From: Gammaproteobacteria bacterium
GTDB lineage: Bacteria; Pseudomonadota; Gammaproteobacteria; Chromatiales; Chromatiaceae
Reading direction: 5' to 3'
Assembly (NCBI GenBank): GCA_011390365.1
Contig: JAABSM010000004.1
Coordinates: forward strand, 23,049-87,048
Length of the DNA: 64,000 nucleotides
In this document: positions 18,407 through 27,400 of the stretch, piece after piece
How positions within the stretch are numbered: position 1 is the stretch's first letter
Layout of the letters: each line of letters begins with the position of its first letter
Notes under the pieces: generated by a model
Seen by the model: the letters and a program-made list of their open reading frames with translations, nothing else
What the model was told of the DNA's origin: nothing
The model's database searches: none
Translations under genes and position numbers: made by a program

Positions 18407-18502
18407 TGCAGCACCCGCTAAATAAACAACAACACTATTTATATAAAACTCAATACCCTGTGCTTCGCATTATTCATGGTCACTTGGCGGGTGCTGCACT
18501 AG
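18403..18502. repeat. CTAG-flanked terminal-inverted-repeat element, copy 2
   Basis: This 100-base element has CTAGTGCAGCACCCGC at the left and its complement at the right, and an interior matching copies 1 and 3 with a few substitutions (CCCTGTGCTTCGC for CCCTATGCCCCGC). The left CTAG contains the TAG stop of the DUF1538 gene. The element splits what was probably one transcription unit. Confidence 0.9.
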
Positions 18503-18564
18503 ACAACTTTGCGACTTCACGTCCAATGCCGAGATTGGTATTATTTTTCAAGGGATCAGCAACG

Positions 18565-18915
18565 ATGCATTTCAAACTCATTATCGCCCTGGTCGAAGAC
18601 CGACAGACCGACTCGATTCTCGACGCGGCAAGGGAGGCGGGGGCCACCGGCTCGACGGTGATCAACCAGGCCCGCGGCGAAGGCATCACCCAGTCGCGCA
18701 CCTTCTTCGGCCTCAACCTGGAGACCCAGCGCGACATGGTGCTGCTGCTGGTGGAGGAGCACCTGAGCCGGTCGATACTCGAAACCATCTCCAAAGTCGG
18801 CGAATTCGACGATAAACCCGGTTCTGGCATTGCCTTTCAGATCGACGTCGAGGATGCGATGGGCATCAGCCACCAGATTCAGGAACTCACCCAGGTCGTA
18901 GAGGAGGAGATATGA
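18565..18915 (+). CDS. P-II family signalling protein
   Basis: This 116-residue protein follows the P-II fold order. A beta strand, FKLIIALVEDRQTDSILDAA, leads to a T-loop region (ARGEGITQSRTFFGLNLETQRD) given here in outline, then a second alpha-beta unit and a short C-terminal helix. Such trimers bind ATP/ADP and metabolites and gate membrane transporters. The usual uridylylation Tyr of GlnB is not evident in the loop. Coding is coupled (ATGA) to the CBS gene. Start ATG at 18565 is preferred because upstream codons lie within the mobile repeat. Confidence 0.82.
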   Translation: MHFKLIIALVEDRQTDSILDAAREAGATGSTVINQARGEGITQSRTFFGLNLETQRDMVLLLVEEHLSRSILETISKVGEFDDKPGSGIAFQIDVEDAMGISHQIQELTQVVEEEI

Positions 18916-19328
18916 TCAACATTCCCCGCAAGACACCGATTCGGGTACGTGACGTGATGAAGAAGGAGTTCGATATCTTCGACGGCATGGCCACCGTCGC
19001 CGAGGCCCTGGATCACATGACCCACGTCGAGACCAAGAGCCTGCTGGTCAAGAAACGCCACGACGATGACGAGTGGGGGATCGTGATGATCTCCGACATC
19101 GCCCGCGAGGTACTGGCCAAGGATCGCGCCCCGGACCGGGTGAATATCTACGAGATCATGTCGAAACCGGTGATCTCGGTGGACCCGGCCATGGACATTC
19201 GCTATGCCGCCCGCCTCTTCGCCCGCTATGATCTGTCCCGCGCGCCGGTGGTGGAGAAGGACGAGATCGTCGGCGTGGTCAGTCTTACCGACATGGTGCT
19301 CAAGGGATTACACCAGCCCCGCCCATGA
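18912..19328 (+). CDS. Tandem CBS-domain protein
   Basis: This 138-residue protein consists of two CBS motifs: VRDVMKKEFDIFDGMATVAEAL in outline, and IYEIMSKPVISVDPAMDI leading to LSRAPVVEKDEIVGVVSLTDMV. CBS pairs bind adenosyl ligands and commonly regulate transporters or enzymes. It overlaps the P-II gene upstream and ampD downstream by four bases each. With P-II and DUF1538 it likely forms a transport-control set. Confidence 0.86.
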   Translation: MINIPRKTPIRVRDVMKKEFDIFDGMATVAEALDHMTHVETKSLLVKKRHDDDEWGIVMISDIAREVLAKDRAPDRVNIYEIMSKPVISVDPAMDIRYAARLFARYDLSRAPVVEKDEIVGVVSLTDMVLKGLHQPRP

Positions 19329-19876
19329 GCGAAATCCGCGACGGCATCCTGGCGAACGCGCGCTATCTGCCCTCGCCCAATTGCAATGCCCGCCCCGCCA
19401 ACGCCGATATCGAGCTGCTGGTGGTGCACAACATCAGCCTGCCGCCGGGGGAGTTCGGCGGCGGCTGGATCGATGATCTCTTTCTCAATCGGCTCGATAC
19501 CAACGCCCATCCCGCGTTCGCCTCGCTGCACGGGCTGCGCGTCTCCGCCCACCTGTTGATCCGCCGCGACGGGGGCATCCGCCAATACGTGCCGTTCCAC
19601 CTGCGCGCCTGGCACGCTGGCGTCTCCCGCTACCAGGGCCGAGGCAATTGCAACGACTTCTCCATCGGCATCGAGCTGGAGGGGACGGATCACACGCCCT
19701 ACAGCGACAAGCAGTATGACGCTTTGGGCGAGACGATCGTTCGGTTGCTCAATCACTATCCGACGCTCCACCCTGATCGCATTACCGGCCACAGCGACAT
19801 CGCCGCGGGACGCAAAAGCGACCCCGGTCCCGCTTTTGATTGGCGACGGTTGTATAATCAGCTCTCGAATCCCTGA
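19325..19876 (+). CDS. ampD: 1,6-anhydro-N-acetylmuramyl-L-alanine amidase AmpD
   Basis: This 183-residue cytoplasmic zinc amidase cleaves anhydro-muropeptides during peptidoglycan recycling. The family pattern is clear: LLVVHNISLPPGEFGG holds the first zinc His, RAWHAGVSRYQGRGNCNDFS follows, and ITGHSDIAAGRKSDPGPAFDW carries the last ligands. It is translationally coupled to the CBS gene, an unusual partner. Length matches E. coli AmpD. Confidence 0.95.
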   Translation: MSEIRDGILANARYLPSPNCNARPANADIELLVVHNISLPPGEFGGGWIDDLFLNRLDTNAHPAFASLHGLRVSAHLLIRRDGGIRQYVPFHLRAWHAGVSRYQGRGNCNDFSIGIELEGTDHTPYSDKQYDALGETIVRLLNHYPTLHPDRITGHSDIAAGRKSDPGPAFDWRRLYNQLSNP

Positions 19877-19891
19877 TAAGGCGACCTCCGC

Positions 19892-20542
19892 ATGAGCGAA
19901 ACCCTCTCCAAAGCACTGTCCCCCTCGTCGGACGGGCCTGCGATAACCCTGGTCGACCTGTTGCGGCATGGCGAACCCGTTGGCGGTCAAAAATACCGGG
20001 GGGGCACGGACGACCCGCTCAGTGATGAGGGTTGGCGACAGATGCGCGCCGCCGTCGAAGGGGTGCAACCCTGGCAACGCATCCTCTCATCCCCGCTGCA
20101 TCGCTGTCGCGACTTCGGCGAGGAACTCGCCGCCAGGCTCGACATCCCAATGGTTGTGGAGCCGCGCATTCGGGAGATCGGCTTCGGACACTGGGAGGGC
20201 AAGACCGCCGCCGAGGTCACCGCCGAGGATCCCGACGCTCTGCGTCGCTTCTACCGCGATCCACTCGCCTACCAGCCGGTCGGTGCGGAGCCCCCCCGGA
20301 CCTTTGTCAAGCGCGTCGGCAAGGCGTTGGAAGAGGCGGTGGAGGAACACCTCGGCCAACACCTGCTGATCGTCGGCCACGCCGGGGTGATACGCGCCGC
20401 CATCGCCCATCTGCTGGAGATACCGTTGCACCGACTGTTTCAAATCAACACCGAATACGCCCACTTCACGCGCTTGCAGTTCGGCGGCCAACGCCCGCCA
20501 TCGGTGATCTTTCATAACCTTAAGCGGATACCACGGGAGTAG
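19892..20542 (+). CDS. Histidine phosphatase superfamily protein
   Basis: This 216-residue enzyme has the catalytic LLRHGEP near residue 24, the second Arg/His region SSPLHRCRDFGEELA, and the distal histidine in LLIVGHAGVIRAAIAHLL. It resembles CobC/phosphoglycerate-mutase-like phosphatases. The substrate is unknown, and no cobalamin genes lie nearby. It begins 15 bases after ampD, in the same direction. Confidence 0.85.
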   Translation: MSETLSKALSPSSDGPAITLVDLLRHGEPVGGQKYRGGTDDPLSDEGWRQMRAAVEGVQPWQRILSSPLHRCRDFGEELAARLDIPMVVEPRIREIGFGHWEGKTAAEVTAEDPDALRRFYRDPLAYQPVGAEPPRTFVKRVGKALEEAVEEHLGQHLLIVGHAGVIRAAIAHLLEIPLHRLFQINTEYAHFTRLQFGGQRPPSVIFHNLKRIPRE

Positions 20543-20641
20543 CCCTCAAAACCGGCCAGGAACTTTTCCCCAGGCCCTTTTCTCCTATACTAATGAAAGC
20601 GCGCCAAAGCCGCGAATACGAATAACCCAGGAATCCCCGTC

Positions 20642-21673
20642 ATGAACAAGCTAAGTTCACTCGTCCTCGCCGGCGTCCTGCTGTCCCTGATCGGCTGCGC
20701 CTATCAACCCACCATTCAGGACGACGACGTCGGCCGTGACAGTAGCTACGGCTATCATGACGACTACGCCGATTACTACTATGACGACTTGCGGCGCTAC
20801 GGCGATTGGATCGTGCATGTCGACTTCGGACGCGTATGGCAACCCTACAACGTGCCGCGCCGCTGGCGCCCCTACAGCGAGGGGCACTGGATATGGCGCT
20901 CCGGCGACTGGCACTGGAAATCGGACTATCTTTGGGGCGACAAGGTGTTCCACTACGGTCAGTGGTTCAGAGATCGCCACCACGGTTGGCTGTGGGTCCC
21001 CGGTCGCACCTTCGCGCCGGCATGGGTAAGCTGGCGCCATGACGATGACTGGGTCGGCTGGGCGCCCAAGCCGCCCCAGGGACGACGCGGATACCGGCAC
21101 GACCCCGACTACCACGACTACCTTTTCGTGGAACAGCGCCACTTGGATGCACACCGGCTGGGACCCTATCTGAAATGGGGAGAGGACCACCGCCCCCTCT
21201 TCAATGCAACTCGGCCAGGAGATCGCTACCGCGTACCCCCGGGATCGAGACGCGATTCAGACAACCATCGTGACGATGGGCACAGGCGGGGAGATGACCG
21301 TTATCGCGATGACGGACGCGACCAGCGCCCCCATGACGGACGCCGGGATGATGAACGGGGCCGTCCCGGACTCGCACCGCCCAGCTTCCCCGGCGAGGCC
21401 AAACCCCAACCGCACAGGCGGCCCATCACACCGCGCCCCCACCCCGGGGCGTCTCGCCCGGAACAGCGCCATCGTTCCGAACAGCAACGCCCGGATCGAC
21501 GCGAAGAACGGCGGAAACATAAGGAGCAGGAGGAGAAACAGAAACGCGCGCAAGAGGTTCTGGAGCGCTTGCAGCAGGTTGGAGATGACGGCGGCGAAAC
21601 CCCGACCCCGGCCGAACCGGAGGAGAGGCCCCGTTCCCTCCAGGAGAGGCTCAGGATGATGGGTACTCAGTAA
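20642..21673 (+). CDS. YxWxxG-repeat lipoprotein with charged tail
   Basis: This 343-residue protein has a lipoprotein signal (VLAGVLLSLIGCAYQP, Cys near residue 20). A Trp/Tyr/Asp-rich domain follows with repeated motifs such as GDWIVHVDFG, GHWIWRSGDWHW, YGQWFRDRHHGWLWVPG and DDWVGWAPKPP, typical of FecR-like or DUF6600-type proteins. The last 150 residues are low complexity, rich in Arg, Asp, His and Pro, with a coiled segment ERLQQVGDD. It is probably a cell-surface or periplasmic lipoprotein. The function is unknown. Confidence 0.75.
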   Translation: MNKLSSLVLAGVLLSLIGCAYQPTIQDDDVGRDSSYGYHDDYADYYYDDLRRYGDWIVHVDFGRVWQPYNVPRRWRPYSEGHWIWRSGDWHWKSDYLWGDKVFHYGQWFRDRHHGWLWVPGRTFAPAWVSWRHDDDWVGWAPKPPQGRRGYRHDPDYHDYLFVEQRHLDAHRLGPYLKWGEDHRPLFNATRPGDRYRVPPGSRRDSDNHRDDGHRRGDDRYRDDGRDQRPHDGRRDDERGRPGLAPPSFPGEAKPQPHRRPITPRPHPGASRPEQRHRSEQQRPDRREERRKHKEQEEKQKRAQEVLERLQQVGDDGGETPTPAEPEERPRSLQERLRMMGTQ

Positions 21674-21751
21674 TAATGCCTTACGATGGTTTGCGTAAAT
21701 CTATCGAGGCGTGGCGAACCACTCCATGATCGTTATAAAAGGACAACCGCC

Positions 21752-22702
21752 TTACTCGGAAGAACCCAATATCCGCTCCAGCAGCCCCGCCTCCGGCGGC
21801 GTAAAGACTCCAATCAGTCGCTCGTTGCGGGCGACGAAGAACCACTCCCCTTCATAGGGATCCTCAACCCGATAGTAGTCGCCATTGGGCGTCTCTTGCA
21901 GGGAATATTCAATACCATCCTGGTCGAGAAAGCCCAGCAGATCATCCCGGGTCTGCCCGATCTTGGCCGACTTGCCGGTGAGCAGAAAGGCGGTGATCTC
22001 CGCGCCGTTCCGTTCGAAGATCCGCTCCAGGACATTGTCGAGCACGCCAATACCGCGGTAATCCTCCTTGACGAAGTAGGTCTCCAGCGGCGTCCCCAAC
22101 TCGGGAAAACTCAGATCCAGCTTGTCGCCATCGCCGCGATGTTGTTGCAACAACGGGTCGAGTTGTCGCGCCGCCTGCTCCAGCGCCACGCCCTCATCGA
22201 AGGCGGATAGCTGGGCGTACCAGGGGCCGACGATGAGATTGATCCCCTGATCCACGGAAAAGCCCATATCCCCGGAGTCGACGGGCTGGGCGCTGTCCGC
22301 CAGTTCATCCATCAACGCCCCGAAGGCGTAGAGCGGCTCCCCCATGTGATAGAGGTTGAGCACCAGACTCGGCTGTTGCGCCCCGCCAGGGCCGTACTCC
22401 ATCACCGCCAAACCGGTGAAACCGGCGCTCAGGTAATACTCGGCGTGGCCGTTGATGTACTCGTAGAGATTATCCTTGTGATAGTTGCGCCCGCGGCCCA
22501 CCACCGCCAGACCCGCCATCTCGTTCGGCAGAAACGCCAGCGCATCCCGCCCCGGATCCGCCTCCCGCTTGAGGTCGATCAGACCATCATCGAAGCGCTG
22601 CCCCTCCAGATAGAGGGCAGCGGCGAACAGGGGCAACAGCAGCAACAGCAGCAGGCGTGCCCAGGCGGGGGCGGTAGGCGCGGGGAGGTCCTTGGCGATC
22701 AT
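21752..22702 (-). CDS. DUF6599-like membrane-anchored protein
   Basis: This 316-residue protein has one N-terminal hydrophobic helix (LLLLLLLPLFAAALYLEG) and a large exported domain. The segments YEYINGHAEYYLSAGFTGLAVMEY-like (shown in outline) and GINLIVGPWYAQLSAF resemble the DUF6599 family, which I remember as near Fe-S or redox proteins in several bacteria. The start ATG at 22702 gives a normal signal anchor; the longer frame runs into repeats. The next gene upstream is an Fe-S aldo/keto reductase on the same strand. Confidence 0.65.
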   Translation of the reverse strand: MIAKDLPAPTAPAWARLLLLLLLPLFAAALYLEGQRFDDGLIDLKREADPGRDALAFLPNEMAGLAVVGRGRNYHKDNLYEYINGHAEYYLSAGFTGLAVMEYGPGGAQQPSLVLNLYHMGEPLYAFGALMDELADSAQPVDSGDMGFSVDQGINLIVGPWYAQLSAFDEGVALEQAARQLDPLLQQHRGDGDKLDLSFPELGTPLETYFVKEDYRGIGVLDNVLERIFERNGAEITAFLLTGKSAKIGQTRDDLLGFLDQDGIEYSLQETPNGDYYRVEDPYEGEWFFVARNERLIGVFTPPEAGLLERILGSSE

Positions 22703-23020
22703 GATGCTGGTACCAGGAAAAAGGCGTTGCCACGCAACACCGGAAGGAAAGCCACCGAGCCAATGCGTATCGACCCGCCTCGGCGGAAACAATCGTACAA
22801 AGCCGGGAACACTCCCCCCACCCATACCCTCCTTTCGCAAATGGGGGTTAGGTCGGGGTTTCGCCCTTGCCGGGAATTGCGGGCATCAACCCCGACCGGT
22901 GCCGAAGAAATCGCCCCCAGCCCCCCTTTGCGACAGGGGGGAGCAGATCTGGAGGGCTTGTTCGATAGCAGAGACATCCCGAAGACTCCATTGAGAACCG
23001 CGACGCGGCTATCCCAGGGC
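22703..23020. other. Intergenic stretch with interspersed repeats
   Basis: These 318 bases contain two G/C-run repeats: 'cctttcgcaaatgggggtta' near 22832, and 'cccccctttgcgacagggg' near 22922 with a relative at about 54480. A short palindrome, CCCTTGCCGGGAATTGCGGGC, is between them in outline. No gene is apparent; a promoter for the downstream membrane protein may be masked by the repeats. Confidence 0.55.
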
Positions 23021-24223
23021 TCAGGAAAACAGACTCAAGGTCCGATGCGCCGCCTGGAGTTTGGCCGCTACCGGCACTCCATAGGGACAGGCCTGGTTGC
23101 ACGCCGCATCCCCGCAACCGGCGCAGATCGCGGCATTGGTCTCCAGCTCGGAATATTGGGCCATGGCACGCTTCTCCTCTTCATACTGCTCGAAGTACAT
23201 CTGATAACGCAGAATCGAGGCGATGGGAAGACCCGCGGGGCAGGCGGAGTGGCAATCGCCGCAGCCGGTGCGGCAGTAGTCGCTGCCGTGCTGGGCGGCG
23301 TAGCGATCCAGGGTCTCCAGGTCCGCCTTCTCCAGCGTCTTGCCGGAGGCGGGCAGGTAGTTGTCGAGATCGCTGACCCGCTTCATGGTCACCACCAGAC
23401 CCGCCACCTCGGGATGATTGAGCACCCACTTGAAGGCGGCCTGCTCGAAGGGCGCGCCCTTGGCGTCGAAATCCATGTCCCGGGCGCCGGCGAGGGTCTT
23501 CATCGCCACCACGCCGACCCCTTTCGCCGCCGCCTCCTTGAGCAGGTCAGGCACACGGGGAAATTTCATGAAGTTGAAGGCGGGCATGATGATGTGGTAG
23601 TGACCGGAACGCACCGCCTCCAGCATCAGCTCCTCCATGTGGTGGGGGCCATGAGAGGAGACCGCCAGATACTTCGCCTTGCCCTCCGCCTTGAGCTCAT
23701 CGAAGGCGGCCAGCATGTTCTCATCCAGCAGCCGCGCCCGCTCCGCCTCCTTGTCCGACTTTTCGCCCATGGCGTGGACGAATACGGCGTCGATGTATTC
23801 AGTGTTGAGCCGCTTCAGGCTCCCCTCCACCGCCGCCTTGTACTCCGCCTTGCTGGTGCCAGGCTGCAAGTGGCTCTTGCCGCTGACATAGGGGCCGGCT
23901 TCGCAGAACTTGGAGACAATGTAGATCTTCTCCCGCTCCTTGAAGCGCTTCATCGCCTGACCGAGATAGTCCTCACTGCGCCCATAGTCCGGCGCGGTAT
24001 CGAAATAGTTCACACCGCGATCAATGGCGCGCAGGGCCATCGCCGCCGACGGCAGCTTGCCCGCGCCAAACGAGATATCGCTCATGCGGATATCCGTCTT
24101 GCCCAGCTGACGGTATTGAACAATCTGCGCCTTGTCGTCACTGGCCTGCGCGACACCTGCCATACTGCCGGCGGCGGCCATCGGCAGAACGGCGGAAGAC
24201 TTGAGAAAATCACGACGTTTCAT
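23021..24223 (-). CDS. Tat-signal aldo/keto reductase with C-terminal ferredoxin domain
   Basis: This 400-residue protein starts MKRRDFLKSSAVLPMAAAG, a twin-arginine signal, so the folded cofactor-bearing protein is predicted to be exported. The aldo/keto reductase barrel (about residues 35-300) includes YFDTAPDYGRSEDYLG and VKTL-type strands (VVAMKTLAGARDM). The C-terminus holds cysteine clusters CRTGCGDCHSACP and CAGCGDAACNQACPYG, giving one or two 4Fe-4S centres. The physiological substrate is unknown. It is transcribed with the DUF6599-like gene. Confidence 0.88.
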   Translation of the reverse strand: MKRRDFLKSSAVLPMAAAGSMAGVAQASDDKAQIVQYRQLGKTDIRMSDISFGAGKLPSAAMALRAIDRGVNYFDTAPDYGRSEDYLGQAMKRFKEREKIYIVSKFCEAGPYVSGKSHLQPGTSKAEYKAAVEGSLKRLNTEYIDAVFVHAMGEKSDKEAERARLLDENMLAAFDELKAEGKAKYLAVSSHGPHHMEELMLEAVRSGHYHIIMPAFNFMKFPRVPDLLKEAAAKGVGVVAMKTLAGARDMDFDAKGAPFEQAAFKWVLNHPEVAGLVVTMKRVSDLDNYLPASGKTLEKADLETLDRYAAQHGSDYCRTGCGDCHSACPAGLPIASILRYQMYFEQYEEEKRAMAQYSELETNAAICAGCGDAACNQACPYGVPVAAKLQAAHRTLSLFS

Positions 24224-24492
24224 GAGAATGCTCCCGGTGGTTTGGTCTTACCCCTCAATTTGAGCATGGCTCGATGGGATATGCAACAGGGAGCGCAAAA
24301 TCCTGGAAAACACTTCCGCTGGAGGTCGCGGCTTTAGCCCGGCCGATAGCCGCTCGCGGCATTGAGATAGCTCGGAACCTGATGACATTGCGGTCCCGCC
24401 TTGGGTGTGAGGGGCCATCGCACGGCCAGGGCTCTACTCGAAACGGAGGCCGTATCAATATCCCGCTCCCAACGCAATGACGCTGGGTTTGG

Positions 24493-27400
24493 CTAAAAGC
24501 AGCTCACATCCGCGCCAATGGCCTGCATGTTGCTACCAGGTTGGGCGTGAAAACCCGGTAGGAAGCGAATCACAGGGGCGGTATAGACGACCGAGTCACC
24601 ATCCCGCAACTCCACGACCCCATCGGTCTCAATGGAAACTTCCGACTCAATGCTGGTGTATTCGAAGTAGGTTAATCGCACGTTATCCCGGGCACAGGCG
24701 ACCGTTGAAACAAACTTCGCCTCCACCATGCAATTGGAGGTGATTGCGCCCGTGGTGTAGGTCGTATCCACCAGACTGCCGTTGCAGCCCGTTACGCTCG
24801 CGATGCTGTAGCCGCTCTCGGGGGCCACCGTGAAGCTGGTGGTGTTGCCATGGACGATCGTCTGTTGATCGCTTGGGGAGAGGCCACCGCCAGCGCCGGC
24901 GCTGGGGGTCACGGTGTAGCTGTTCTGGCTGAAGGTGGCGGTCACCGTGCAGTTGGCGGTGATTTCGCCCGTGGTGTAGGTCGTATCCACCAGACTGCCG
25001 TTGCAGCCCGTTACGCTCGCGATGCTGTAGCCGCTCTCGGGGGCCACCGTGAAGCTGGTGGTATTGCCGTGCACTATGGTTTGGGCGGTATTCGGCGAGA
25101 GCGTTCCTCCAGTGCCGGCGGTGGGTGTTACGGTGTAGGTATTCTGGATGAAGATCGCTGTCACGGTGCAATCGGCAGTGATTTCACCTGTATCGTAGGT
25201 ATTACCTGAAAGGTTGCCACCACAACCGCTTACGCCGTCGATGGTATACCCGCTTTCGGAGGCTACCGTAAAGCTGGTGGTATTGCCATGGGCTACGATT
25301 TGCGCTGTGCTTGGGGTGAGACTACCGCCAGTACCCGCTTCAGGAGTGACAGTGTGGTAGACCGTGTCGAGCGAATCCGCCAGCAAAAAGGTACCGCTGG
25401 CGCTGATTCCAGATCCCGTCACCCAGATTGCGGCTCCGCTTCCACCGCGTGCCTGCGTCGTCTGGAGCGTCCATGACGCTCCCGAATCGAGATATACATT
25501 GGGGGCGTTATTACCGTTGCTTTCTGCCGAGCGGTAATAAAACGTCGCATCCGCGCTCTGGCTCACCGCGGGGGTGATCACATAGCATCGCTCCACCCCA
25601 CTCGCTGGGGTACCCGATACTTCGCATGTCTGATTTCCTCGAATCTCGACACTGGTTTCTCCCATGTCTCCGGTGTTAGGGGTTATTTCGACACCGAAGT
25701 ACTTATCGAGGGTGGCACCCGCGTTTTTTACGCGACCAAACGCTACGGTTGCGCCATTGGAGACCGTGCTAGTCTGCTTGATGCTCCCGTCGTTGATCAG
25801 GGTACCTTCAACGGAAACGACATTGCCGCCGAAGTCCGCCGTCGCATCCGCATGGATCAGCAGGTCATTAGCGATCGACATGTCCTCGGAAAAACTTGTA
25901 GTCCCCGATTTCACTTCGAGATCATGAAAACTCAACTTGGAGGCGCCGTCGAGTTGGACATCGTCCAAATACGACTGCCCGGCGCCATCGTGGTGAAACC
26001 CAATATAATAAGTGGCGGTGGATGGCACGCTAAACGAGAAACTTGCCTTACCCGTCGAGTTGACCGTCCCTACCGACTGGGAGGTACTGGTTGAGTCCGT
26101 ATCGACATCCAGATAGATTCGCAAGGTATCCGAGAGTGTGCTTCTTTGGTCAAAATAGAGGGAAAGACTGTAGTTAACGCCTTTATTTAGCGTCAAGGGT
26201 AATGAGTAGAGCCAGGCATCGCCGTTAGCATAAGCATTACCATCGGTATCACCAGAGGGTTGTCCCCCATACCAACCCCCGGGGTCGACCGCCGGATTAG
26301 ATGTCCAATCGGGTGGGAGATACGAGGTGCTACAGCAGCTTTGCCCATCCCCCTCGCTGAAATCCTCCATGACCAGGTTGGCCGAAACGATCTTGCTGAA
26401 TGACTGGGCCGCGCCATCGCAAATAATCCTGCCACTTCCAAATGCAAATCCCGTGGGATTGTTCTCCTGCCAGTCTCCGGCGAGATTGAGGGTGTAGGTT
26501 CCTGCGTCCAGGCTCGCGCCGGCGCTGATGGTCAGGTTGCCATCCACATCGAGATTGCTGGCTAGATAGGTTTGGGTACTACCAGTGCCGTCGCCAATGC
26601 GTACATCCTGAAAGGTCGAGGCAGAATCCACGGTGACACCGATAGGCCCGGAAAACTCTACGGTACCGCCGGTCGCGCTAAAGCCGCCGACATCCTCCCA
26701 CCGCCAACCCACCTGTAGCGTGCCGGCGGCCATCTCCAGTCGCGCACCGTCGGCGATGATCAACTCGCGGCCATAGTGGGTTCCCGAAGATATCATCGGG
26801 TAATGGGTCAGCCCCCCAGGAATATAGAGGTTATCGTAGGGACGAGGGACGCGATTGACGGCGGTGGTTGAACCGGGCGCCCCTTCGTTAATCGTCCAGT
26901 TCGCGGCATTGTTCCAGTCTGAGTCCACCGACCCCGTCCAGGTCAGGCGACTGTCCCGAAACTTCGCGGTGGTCGGGGCTTTATTATTGAACAGCGTGGC
27001 GGCATCCGCATCGCATTCGGTCGCCGGATGGGCGTCACCCTCGGCACAGCTGGAACTGGTACCCGCCGCGACGCCGGTGGTTTGTCCAGAGTAATCAATG
27101 CTCGGGTTGGAGAAATGAGCAATCCGACTACATGATTGCCCGAGTATACTACAACGATTGCTATAAGCCATGATGGTGCGAAAACCGCTGGCCAGGTCGA
27201 CATAGCCGTGGGCGATAGTGTCGGGCGTGGTTTCCGAATCCATATACCAGTCATGACGGCTCCCCATGTTGTGGCCCAACTCATGGGCGAAGACCGCCTG
27301 CCCTATTGAACAGGCCTCCATGGTCGAGTAAGCGTCGTCACTCCAGGAAAGGTCATCGTTAGTGTATTGAATAAATGCCAGACCTCCGCATGAGCTACCC

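Noticed and set aside
22346-24337. Plus-strand open frame of 663 codons
   Set aside because: Shadow of the DUF6599-like and aldo/keto reductase genes, whose motifs are clear on the other strand.
24748-25290. Possible CRISPR-like array
   Set aside because: Repeats are ~73-codon protein units in frame inside a secreted protein gene, not short repeats with unique spacers.
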